NCBI RefSeq assembly: GCF_900005765.1
Contig: NC_041682.1
Span: forward strand, 124,001-188,000
Length of the DNA: 64,000 nt
Direction: 5' to 3'
Source of the DNA: Plasmodium relictum
Taxonomy: Eukaryota > Apicomplexa > Aconoidasida > Haemosporida > Plasmodiidae
Positions 1-10,708 of the stretch are shown here, one piece after another. The position numbers and the translations under genes are program-made. The notes beneath the pieces were generated by a model. The model ran no database searches and had not been told where the DNA came from. It was given only the letters and a program-made list of their open reading frames with translations. Each line of letters begins with the position of its first letter. Position 1 is the first letter of the stretch.

Positions 1-1010
1 GAATACAGTTTTTGCTTTAACCACATGCTTTTACAATTTTTATGATACACTACAGAATATAATATCCCTAACAACAATCCTACTAAGTTTGGGAAAACAA
101 CTGCTGAATTATTTATTAGTATCCCATAAATTAACCATAAAAAAGAGGAAAAAAATAAGATTACGTAAGGTAAACCATCTAATTCTCCAGCTGATTTTCT
201 TTTTAATATCTTAAATATTGTAGGAAATAATATAAGTTGCATAAATATAGATGATGAAATTGATAATATTTTCAAAAAATATAAATTCGAACCTTTTGGA
301 TGATTATTTTTATTTATTTCTTCATATATTTTTTTACTTGTTAAATCAATATATTCATTTTCTAAATTTTTATTTTTACTGCCATTCATCTTACTATTTT
401 GAGGGATGTTTTCATTTTTTTGATCAGGCGCATTTACTTCTTTATTTTCAATTTTAATTTCTTCTTTTTTTGGTGTTATTTCTTTGACTACAGAATGTTC
501 CACTTCCTTGGAATTTTCTTCTGCTTTTATATTTTCTTTAGAAACTTCTGTTTCTTTAATATCCTCTTTTGTATTTTGTGCATTTGAATTTGAATCATTA
601 TTTTGTAAAAATGCTGCTTTGAGATTATTTTTATTATCTCCTAATTTTTCAATTGAATTTGAATTTTTTTTCTCAACTTTTGGTTTATTTATTTCTTTTA
701 TTCCACTTCCTTGTATATCTTCTATAGCTTTTTCCAATTTTTTATTATTAGTAGATTTTCCTTCTTCCACATTTTTTGCAGTTTTTGTTTCTTCTTTTTT
801 TAAATTTTCTATTCTTACATTTTCAGAAATTATTGTTCCTTCGTGCTTTATATTTTCCACTTTTATTGTTGGGTCCACTATTTTTTTTTTATTTTGATCA
901 ATTTTAAATGCGCTTATTATCTCTTTGTTACCCTCACATTTTATTTGTACACAATTCCACAGAAAAAATAGAAGAGCACTTTGTAATAAAAACCTTTTTA
1001 TAATACCCAT
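1..1010 (-). CDS. SWEET/MtN3-like sugar transporter, C-terminus cut by window edge
   Basis: An open frame runs leftward from the ATG at 1010 to the window edge without a stop (336 codons plus two bases). Residues 1-25 form a hydrophobic leader (MGIIKRFLLQSALLFFLWN) that looks like a signal peptide. A charged Lys/Glu/Asn region follows to about residue 235. From about nt 290 leftward come membrane helices with SWEET-family signatures: KSAGELDGLPYV, SSFLWLIYG, and NLVGLLLGILYSVVY. These match the end of helix 1 and helices 2-3 of an MtN3 unit, where the family has K-S-T/A-G, the first-helix proline and W-x-x-Y-G. SWEET proteins are bidirectional sugar transporters with two three-helix units; the rest of this one lies outside the window. 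The long leader region is unusual, since typical SWEETs start almost directly at helix 1. From memory, a P. falciparum MtN3-like gene lies near VPS45 on chromosome 2, which would agree. Family call fairly secure; substrate and location unknown. Confidence 0.75.
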   Translation of the reverse strand, partial: MGIIKRFLLQSALLFFLWNCVQIKCEGNKEIISAFKIDQNKKKIVDPTIKVENIKHEGTIISENVRIENLKKEETKTAKNVEEGKSTNNKKLEKAIEDIQGSGIKEINKPKVEKKNSNSIEKLGDNKNNLKAAFLQNNDSNSNAQNTKEDIKETEVSKENIKAEENSKEVEHSVVKEITPKKEEIKIENKEVNAPDQKNENIPQNSKMNGSKNKNLENEYIDLTSKKIYEEINKNNHPKGSNLYFLKILSISSSIFMQLILFPTIFKILKRKSAGELDGLPYVILFFSSFLWLIYGILINNSAVVFPNLVGLLLGILYSVVYHKNCKSMWLKQKLY

Positions 1011-3597
1011 TTCATTTTTTATTTTTAAAAATTGCAAATATTTTTATAAATGTTAAACAATTAATATAATTTAAAAAAAAAAAAAATAATAAAAATAAAA
1101 ATATACAAAAAAAGAGAGGGTAAAATTACATTTATATCTACATATGGCTCTAATATTTTACATATTCAAAAAATTTTCATCTCCAGATATTAAACATAAA
1201 AATTTAATATTTTTAAGATAATAAACTCATAAAATAGTGACAATTTTTTTCTAATCCATTAAAAAAAATATATTTTTAAGAATACAAAATCAATTACATA
1301 TATGATTAACAAATTATTCTGAAAAAATTAAAACGTAATAAGATGGAAAAAATTACGTAAACATTTCCAGTAAATTAAAAATAAGTTTTAAGTTAAAAAT
1401 ATATATCAGGCATGCGTAATTTATTTCTTTTTTTTTCCTTTTGTTTTAAATTTCTATACGAAACATTAATATTTTTTAAGAAAAATCAGTTCTCATATAT
1501 TAATTAATTCATAGAAAAGCTTGAAGCTATATTTTACATTTATTTAAATCTTTAAAAATAAAAAACACATCAGGAACAATGTGTAATTAATTTTTTATTT
1601 TATTTGGTATAAAATCAACAAAAAAAAAAAAAATAAAATAAAAAACTTATAGTACCTTAATTAAAATGTAGAACAGTTTAATAATTAAATATTGCAATTA
1701 TTTTAAATTTTTTCACTTTATATGTTTTATTCTTGTTATAAACAATTAAAAAAGAAAAAAAAAAGCAAAAATCAAAGTAAAAAATACAAAGAGGTATACT
1801 TTCTTAATATTTTTATTATTATCAAAAAATTAAAACATAAAAAAAAAAAATTGTACATATATATTAAAGCTATTTTTAAATTAGCTAATTCAAGATTATA
1901 TATATATAATACTAAATGTTTTTTTTTTCCTTATACAAACTCAAGTAGTTTACTAAAAAAAAAAAAAAAAAGAAATGCACAATTCTATTAATATTTATAT
2001 TTGCATTATTTTGTTAAAAAAATATATTCATATATATATATGAACAGTTAAAGAAAATATGCATATGTATATTTTTTTTTTTTTTACGAATTAAAATCCA
2101 TAATAATAAAATGAACTATAAGTTACATTAAAAGTTTTTTCTTTTTTTGAGATTTTTTTTATATCTTACAAAATTTTTTTTTTTATTTTATCATGCTGTC
2201 TAATAAAAAATGCACAATTAATAAATTATTAATTTTTAAAAAATATGGGATATACATATTTACATTAAATGGAAATTTTATATATATAAATGTGTATTTC
2301 ATGGCATGTGTTTTTTTTTTTTTTACAATATATTAAATTATTTATTGCACATAATCGCAATAAAATTCAAAAAATTCATATTTTCCTTTTTAAAATGATT
2401 GTAAAAAAAAAGAGCTAGTGCTAGTTAATAATGTTATTTATTTTTGCTTTTTTAAAAAAAATAAAGATCTCATTAATCTTACACTTTTTTTTTTATTTTT
2501 TTTTTGTGAGCATAAAAAATTTTACCTACTAAAATTTTTTGCAATGTTATTCTTTTTAATTATAAATTAAAAAAATTATGAAAATTACAAAAAAAAAAAA
2601 GAAAATAAATTAATTACCATTTTCATTTAACTAAAAAAATAATATAAATAAAATTATAATATAATTTTAATATTATTTTTATTATGAAATAAACAAAAAA
2701 AAATAATTAAAAAAAAATAACAGATATATTATTAATGAAAAATTAACTTTAAACTGAAGAAAAAAGCTTCACAAAAAAATAAAAAAAAATCATAAAAATA
2801 TAAATGAGAAGTATTTAGCATTATATATATATACAAAATTTTCAATAAAGCAAAATAACAAATTATTAATAATATTTTTTTACAAAAAATAAATGGAATT
2901 TGCAGAATTGTTCTTCACTATATTATAAATACATTTTTTATGTCATAATCTTTTAAATTTATCAATGAATTAAAAAAATAAATAATAAAATAACAATGCT
3001 AATATTAAAATTAGCAATAATAAAACAATATAACGTTCTAAATTGTTGTAAAATTAATATATCTTAATGAGTATTTTATTTTTAATTTTTACTTTTTTTT
3101 TTTAATCTTGTAATAACATATAAAGTTTCCAATATTTTTATCATTATTAAAATTATATATGAAAAATATCAAAATTTTAGAACATCATATTAAATACTTG
3201 TATTTCATTAGAAAAGTTATTAATACTACTTTATATAATAACCCATATATTTAATGCTCTTTCATTTGTATTTAAGTAAAGTTTAAGTATTAATTAAAGT
3301 ATATTTTTTAAAAAATTCAATTATATATATATAATTTTCTTTTACCAGAATTTATACTTTAATTTTCGTTGTAAATGATATTATTTTTTATTCTGTTAAT
3401 ATAAATATGCATTTTTAATTTTTTCAAAAAAATTACAACATGATATCCCATGTATTTTTATTCCAAATTTTTTTTTAAACTTCTAATATAAATTTATTTA
3501 CATTTTATATTTTATCTAAATTATCATAAGTGAATTTGTAACTATCTTTCAAACTTTTATTATTTTTTAAAAGAAATAAAGACTTATATACCATATT
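1011..3597. other. Intergenic, A+T-rich, no gene seen
   Basis: This 2.6 kb lies upstream of the SWEET-like gene and downstream of the WD-repeat gene. It is almost all A and T with many poly(dA:dT) tracts. The open stretch at 1722-1991 is Lys/Asn/Tyr low complexity with no splice partners or conserved pattern. No RNA gene is evident. The promoter and 5' leader of the SWEET-like gene must lie in the part near 1011. Confidence 0.6.
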
Positions 3598-6500
3598 TTA
3601 TTTATTCTTATAAAAATTTGTGTTTGAATCATTTGCAAATGAAGTATTCATACTTTTCTTTTTAGAGTTATTATTTAAAATACTAAAACGTCCATTAATA
3701 TGATTTGTATTTATCGAATTTTCATTACACTTTTTCACTACATTTAAACTTACAATGTTATATTTCATATATTTCATATTACCATCATAAGAGTTTTTTA
3801 AATGTGTATTTTTGCTTATTTTATCATTGTATAAATTAAAGATAGAATTCATTTCGTTATTTCTTTTTAAATAAGTATTATCCTTGTAACTAATTCTATT
3901 GCTAATAAATTTTCCATAATTTACCTTATTATCGTATCTTAAATTAGAAGTTTCATTTATATATTTTTTACTACCAAAATTATTAGCATTAAAATAGTTA
4001 TTTTGATATTTCTTGTCACTATAATTACTTTTTTTCTGATTATTATTTTCTCCTTTGTTATTATATGGTAAATAATTGCATCTATAATTATTATTTTTAT
4101 TATTTTCATTATTATCGTTATTAAAATATAAATTATTTTTATAAAAATAATTATTTTTTATATAAGTAATCCTATCATCATAACTATGATATATGTAATT
4201 ATCATTATAAATATTATTTTCATAATTAAAAGCATATTTACTACTTTCATAATTATTGCTTTTATAATTATTACCTCCATCAGAATTATTAACACAGCTA
4301 ATTATTTCGTTAACCTCTTTTTTAATAAAATTTTCATTTTTCCCAATATTCACTTTATCTAATTCATTTTTAGGATAAAAGGCTTTTCCTTCATTTGAAA
4401 TAATATTATTTTTATTGTCATTTGTATGTGTTGCTATATTACTAATATTACTCTCATATGAAATAAAGCAGCCATTTGCATATCTTTTAATTATTGAAGC
4501 ATTATTTACATAATTTTTTGTAGTGTTTTTTTTTTGGTCTAATTCACTTTCTTTTAAAATATTCGTGCTTAAATATTTCTTTAAATAATCCATTATATAA
4601 TTACTTTTGTTATTCTTTTTCAAATTGTTATCTTTATCTGCATCTTTACATATAGATTCACTATCATTTTGATATTGATCATAAATAAATACTTCTTTAT
4701 CATATTTATTATTTGTTTCATAAGAATTAATTTTATCTTTATTTTTTTGATCTAATGATAGAAATAAAACCTTTTTTGTATTCTCTTTATAATTACATTC
4801 TTTGATTTCATATGATTTTTCTTTTTCATCATAATGGCTTCCATTAATTAATTTTTTATAATTAGAAAATTCAACATTTTTTTTTTGCAAAATACTTTTT
4901 AATAATTTATATTTTATATAAGAAATTTTTTTTTTTTCATGAGCGTTCACTTGATTTCTTATTAAAATATCATCTTCTTTGCGGGATTTTAAAATCTCCT
5001 TTAATAATATTCTATCTTTTAACTTGAGATTGCTTTTAAATACTTTTTTTTGGATAGCGATATTATTGCCATTATCCTGGATACAATTTTTTTTTTTTGC
5101 CTTACTTAAACTACATGATGATATTTCTTTTATATTTAATTTTTTTACTTTTGGTTGATTATATAAATTTATAAATGAATATGTTTTTTTAACCTTTTTT
5201 TTTTCATTTTCATCTTTTTTTCTTTCTTTTATTTCTTTTGTTTCTTTCGATCTATGTTCTTTGTTTAGCTTTTCTTTTATATGATTTATTTTCTTTTCAT
5301 TATTTTTATTTTTTTTTTCTTTTACTCTTTTTACTTGTTTTCTTTTATCTTCCTTAATTTCTTTTACTTTCTTCATTTTGCTTTTTCTTTTCCCTTCTTC
5401 TCTTTTTCTTTCCTTTTTTTCTTTTTCTTTTTCATTTCCTTTTTCTCTTTCTTTTTCTTCTTTTTCTTTCCCTTTTTCCTTAATTTTATTAATTAAATTT
5501 GTTTTTAATTGTATTTTTTTATTAGGAATGTTTTTTGTTTTATTTTTTTTTAAACATGTGTGAATTCTAGAGTTTACGTTTCTAATATTTCTAAGAAAAT
5601 TATTTTCTTCTATATCATATTTTTTTTCATTTGTTAGTGTATTTGATTTCCTTTTTTCATTTGAAAAATTATTTTTTCTTTGTATATCTATGTGAGGATT
5701 TTTATTTTCATAAATCATATCATTTTTTTCATTAGAAGTTTTATTTTCTATCAAACAATTTAAATTGTTACAAGAAGAAAAATTATCTGTTCTATTAATT
5801 GTATAAGAATATATAATAAAGGCAAAAGAATCTAAAAGGAGGATACATCTATTTTTTTTTTTATCTAAGATATTTTCCGTTAAAATAAAATTTTCACTAT
5901 TATAATAAAAAAATTCACATAACCATGTATTTTCATATAAGATATTAAAATATATACAATCCATTTTGTTATTTTTTGTTTTTGAAGAATTAAAAGAACA
6001 TAGATGATAAATGTAAGAATTATTATTTTCCTTTGTTGCAATATAAAATAAATTATCAAAATTTTTTAATAAATTTATATGTATAATGTTATTAATATTA
6101 AGATAACGTACACACTTTAGATCAATTTTCTCATTCCCTGAAATATTTAATTTAAATAAAAATATACTATGTTTTAAAGAGCATAATAAAAAATTTTTTG
6201 ATTTATTTAAAACTAATCCTATTATTTTATCATTAAATACTTCTTTTTCTATGTTATTTGATTTTCTTACGAATTTTTTGTCAATAATTTTCTTAATAGA
6301 AAAAATAATTTGTACTTCATTTCTTCTCGAATTATTATGAAAAAATTTTTTTTGTACAAAATTTTTTCCTTCTATCTTATTGATAACTTTTACATTATTA
6401 TTTGAAATATCAAAAAAATATAAGTTGCCTTTTAATGTACCACATATTAAAATGTTATGTGAGTAAAAAACAAATGCACTGATATTTATTTTAGCTAAAG

Positions 6501-8624
6501 TTAGTAACTTAAAAGAATTAAAATTAATTAAATTCATTTTGTATAATGAATTTTCAATGTTATAAATTATATGATCATTTTCAAGTATGAAATAATTTAT
6601 TCTGTAACTTTTTTTGTAAATAAAACAAATTTCATTATTGATCAAATCATAAATTATTAATTCATTATCTGATGTTCCTAATACTAAAATATATATATCC
6701 AGCAAACAACTTGAATTTATATATTTATTCTCAGTTATATTAAAATTGATTTTTTTCAAGCTATCTTCAAATAAATTATTATGGTTGCTTTTTTTTTCTT
6801 CGCAGTAAAAAATTATACTATTTTCTTTATTTTTATATGCATCTCCTGATTTCGGTCTAAAAACTTTATTGTTTATCGAGCTATTTTTGTTAGATTTATA
6901 AATTCTAAAAGAATTTAATTTTTTTTCCAATATATTGGAAGAAAGACCATAATCTAGAATATTATTATTACTTAAAAAAAAACTATCAATTTTATTGTGC
7001 TTTTCAAATATGTCAATGCTTTTATATACTCTAAAATTATGTACGTTCATAAAAAATAATATTCCAAAAGAATTTAATATTAATATATTATTTTGAAAAA
7101 TAAAAATGGAGGCAATATTATCATTACATATTTTCTCCAAATGAACAATTTTATGTGGTTCTATAAAATCAATAATTATAATTATCCCTTTTTTAGTTCC
7201 TACAACCACAAATTTTTTGTTTTCAGAATCATTTTTTTCCTTCTTCTTTTTTATTAAGTTTTCATAATGTCTTTTTTTAATTTTTTTTTCAATAATTTTT
7301 TGTAAGTTAAAAATTATATCCATATCATTATTTTCTTTTGCATATACAAAGGTAATAATTTCAACTACATTTATTTCATCATTAATGAAATTATTAAAGT
7401 AATCATTTATATGTTTTGATATATAATTATATGAAGAATTATTCGAGATGTTTTCTATATTTAATTCGTTCTCTATATCTCTACATTTTTCTCCAAATTC
7501 TTTTTTATTTTTTTTTTCTTCCTCTATCTCTTTTATTTTTTTTGCATTTTCATCTACTTTTTTTTTCTCTTCATTCCTTTTTAAATGAGTATCCTCAAAA
7601 TAATTTTCATATGTTAACGTAGCATCATCTTTAAAACAAAAGTGACGATTTAGAATAAGCTTTTTTATAAATAAATGAAAATGAAATATAGAAAAAAAAC
7701 TATGATCTCGTTTAATTAAGGAAAATGTATTATTATCTAAATAGTAATTACATCGAAAGCTTTTATATCTTAACTTTTCATAGAGAATATAATTCTTCAA
7801 TAAGTATGTAAATATATATTCCTCATTATATATGCATACAATTCTATTAATATCTACAAATATCTTAAAATTTCTTAGTAATACATTATAACTTTTTTTA
7901 CATTTTTTAAATGGTTTTAAAAAGGAGATATAATAGAAAAAAATATCATCCTTCTTATATTTTTTAATTTTTATATAACTTAAAGCTTCCCCATTTACCT
8001 TTTTATAATATATTTTTTTAAATAATTTTTTTTTTAATTTTTTATTTTTTTTCGGCAAGCTATAAAAAGATTTACATTTTATATAATTTCTAAATGTTTT
8101 TTTTTTTTTTTTTATTTCATTTACAATTGAATACGTTCCATTTCTAATGTATTTTTCATCTTTCTTATTAAATATATTACATGAATTATATTTTTGCGAT
8201 TTTTTTATTATAAGTTTATTTAAATTCATAAAAAGATTATCATCATTTTTTATGTCATTTCTTTTTTTTTTTAAATGAAAATCATCTAACTTTTTTATGG
8301 CATTCACATACTTTCTTTTCAACAGTGTTTTTTTTTTTTTATATACAACAAAAAATACAAAAAATATTAACTTATCATAGTATTTACACAACAATAAAAT
8401 ATTCTTATCATTTAAAAAATCTATATCTAAAAAATTTTCTTTCTTTATTTTTATTTGTGTTAAAATTTTTAAATTTGATTTATTCCATAAATATATTTTT
8501 ATTCTATCTCTACTTTCTTCTGCACTTAGAATTGTTCTACAATTTTCTTTGCATCTGATGAAGATAACCTAAATATTAAAATTAAGAAAAATAATATTTA
8601 TAAATAAATGAATTCGCAAATAAA

Positions 8625-8672
<48 letters not shown>

Positions 8673-9135
8673 TAATTATGAGCATCTGCGAAATTTGAAA
8701 ACAGAAATATATATGAACAGTTCACTTATAAATTAGAAAACAAGATATACATAAATGACCATGACAATATTTAAATAATATATAATGCATATATATTTTT
8801 TTATTTGAAAAATAGTATTATTTTAAATTTATATGCAAATTCCTTTTAGTAAGTATTTAATAAAAATTTACTTTATTTTTATGATAAGAAAAAATCGATT
8901 GGTTTTGATTAAATAAGTCATATATAATTATCAAGTTATTGTAAGAATAAATAATTTTCTTGTAAGCAAATTTGAGCAAATTATTTTTACATCCATAATA
9001 TCCCTGAACATGCTCAGGTATTAAATTGATTTTGTATTTTTCATTATCATTTAATGATGTTAAATCAAAATTGTCTTTAAGTATATTTACTTTTTTTTTT
9101 TCAATTAATAAATTATACAATGAATTATTTGCCAT
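3598..9135 (-). CDS. Large WD-repeat protein, two exons, 1744 aa
   Basis: Exon 1 is 9135-8872 (88 codons, start MANNSLYNLL). The intron is 8871-8569 (GTAAAT...TTTAG), and exon 2 is 8568-3598. The join is phase 0 and restores a WD-type sequence across the junction, with H-K-N-K followed by VIFIRCKENCRTILSAEES and IKIYLWN. More propeller-like blades occur at about residues 540-620 (VVVGTKKGIIIIIDF), 725-830 (LVLGTSDNELIIYDL, ILICGTLKGNLYFFDI) and 890-980. From about residue 1115 the protein is a long Lys/Glu-rich stretch (nt 5200-5500), then an Asn/Tyr-rich tail. The globular part therefore probably forms two beta-propellers, a scaffold for protein complexes. Two-propeller WD proteins are frequent in axonemes (CFAP and EML types), but nothing here proves that role. 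It shares a 1.57 kb divergent promoter region with the Ku80-like gene. Confidence 0.75.
8629..8668. repeat. (AT)n microsatellite in intron 1 of the WD-repeat gene
   Basis: About twenty uninterrupted AT dinucleotides lie within the 302 bp intron. Likely length-polymorphic; no other function visible. Confidence 0.9.
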
Positions 9136-10708
9136 ATTTTACATTGTATCATTTTATATATATTTATCTTAATATTTTATATACATAATAATTAGATAAA
9201 CTACTTTATATGCTTACTATATCATAATAATAATGCATTAAAAAAAAAAAAAGAAAATATTTTATAATTTGTCTTGAGAATTAAAAAAGAAAATTATCTC
9301 TTTTTTATTCTTTTTTTTTCCTTTTTTTTTTTTTTTTAGTATTAATCGGTAAATATAATATTTTTCATTTTGTTATAAAGTGATATTTTGGTGTAATCGT
9401 TAAAGTTTTATTAAAGTCTATTATGTGCATATAATTTTGTATAAAATTTTTTGCGAGTTCGAGTTAACTATTTATAATTATTTATCGAAATATCTAAACA
9501 AAAAAATAACAATATTATATTTTTTTTTAATTATTACCATTAAAAAAAATATATATATATATATAATTTTTTTCGACTTTTTCTTTTTTTATGATTTATT
9601 TAAGGAACAAATGCAAAAATATTCTTAAAATATTTTACATTTTTATTTTTAAATAGCATGTTGAAATAGAGAAAAAAAAAATTTTTATTTAATAAATTTT
9701 TATGAAATAAAAAAAAATTACAAAAAAATTATATATATATTCCTTTTAAAATTTAGATATATGCATATATTTAATTTAAATATATGTAAATACATACATA
9801 ATATATATATATATATATATTATTATTTGATTAATATAAAAATTCGTTAGACTATATTATGATAAAATATGTTTACACATCTTTTCAACTAAGATTATAG
9901 AAAGATGTGATAATTGAAAATTTTAATCTTATTTTTATTTGAATGAATTATTTTAAGAATTATCCAATTTTTAAATAATATTAACATCTATTTTACATGC
10001 ATGTGTTATATCTATATAAAAAGGAATTAAAATTTTGTCTAATAAAAATAAAATATTCTTAAAAAGAAAAAAGGAATATATATTTATCAATAAATTAAAA
10101 ATAAAAGGATATATATAAATGTAAGTTAAACAAGAATGGCTCAAAATCGAATTTTTATTTTGATTATTTCATATTAAATTTACTAACATATTTAATTTTG
10201 AGAAACTTAAAAAAAATTAAGAATTTTTAAGAACTATAAAATAAATAATCAAATATTATAATTTATAAAAAAATTTCTTATAAGTACATGTGGATTCATT
10301 TGCGTCCTTTTTAATGTACTATTTTTTTTTTTTTTACCTTTTATATAACAACTACTAATTTTTAAGAAATCTTAAGAAAATGATAAAAATTGTATTTTAG
10401 ATATTTCACATTTACAAAGTTTTAAAAGAAAATTACATTAAAGTTTGAGTAGTTTTATATTTATTTATAATTATATAGGTTATAATTATTGATAAAAGAA
10501 AAAATATATGGTCATTTTTAGAAATGAATTCATATAATTTTTTCTATATTTTTAAAAATTAAATATTTTTCATAAAAGAGAATTGAATCTTGTCTTTAAA
10601 AAAAAAAAATATTACATTAATATTAATAATTGTATTAGTAGTTGTATTAATAAAGTTACTATGCCAACAATTGCAAACATAAATATATAAAACGAACAAA
10701 TCAAAAAG
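9136..10708. promoter_or_regulatory. Divergent promoter region between WD-repeat and Ku80-like genes
   Basis: The region is A+T-rich, and both flanking genes read away from it. It holds poly(dA:dT) tracts and a perfect palindrome acatgcatgt at 9995-10004, whose core TGCATG is the site reported for the ApiAP2 factor AP2-SP in Plasmodium. A single hexamer is weak evidence. The open stretch at 9425-9628 is low complexity and not believed. Confidence 0.4.

Noticed and set aside
1722-1991. 89-residue Lys/Tyr/Asn frame
   Set aside because: Composition equals background of translated A+T-rich DNA; no splice partner.
9425-9628. 67-residue frame and a gttcgag motif at 9457-9463, considered as a tRNA T-arm
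   Set aside because: No acceptor, D or anticodon stems can be drawn around it, and the protein frame is low complexity.
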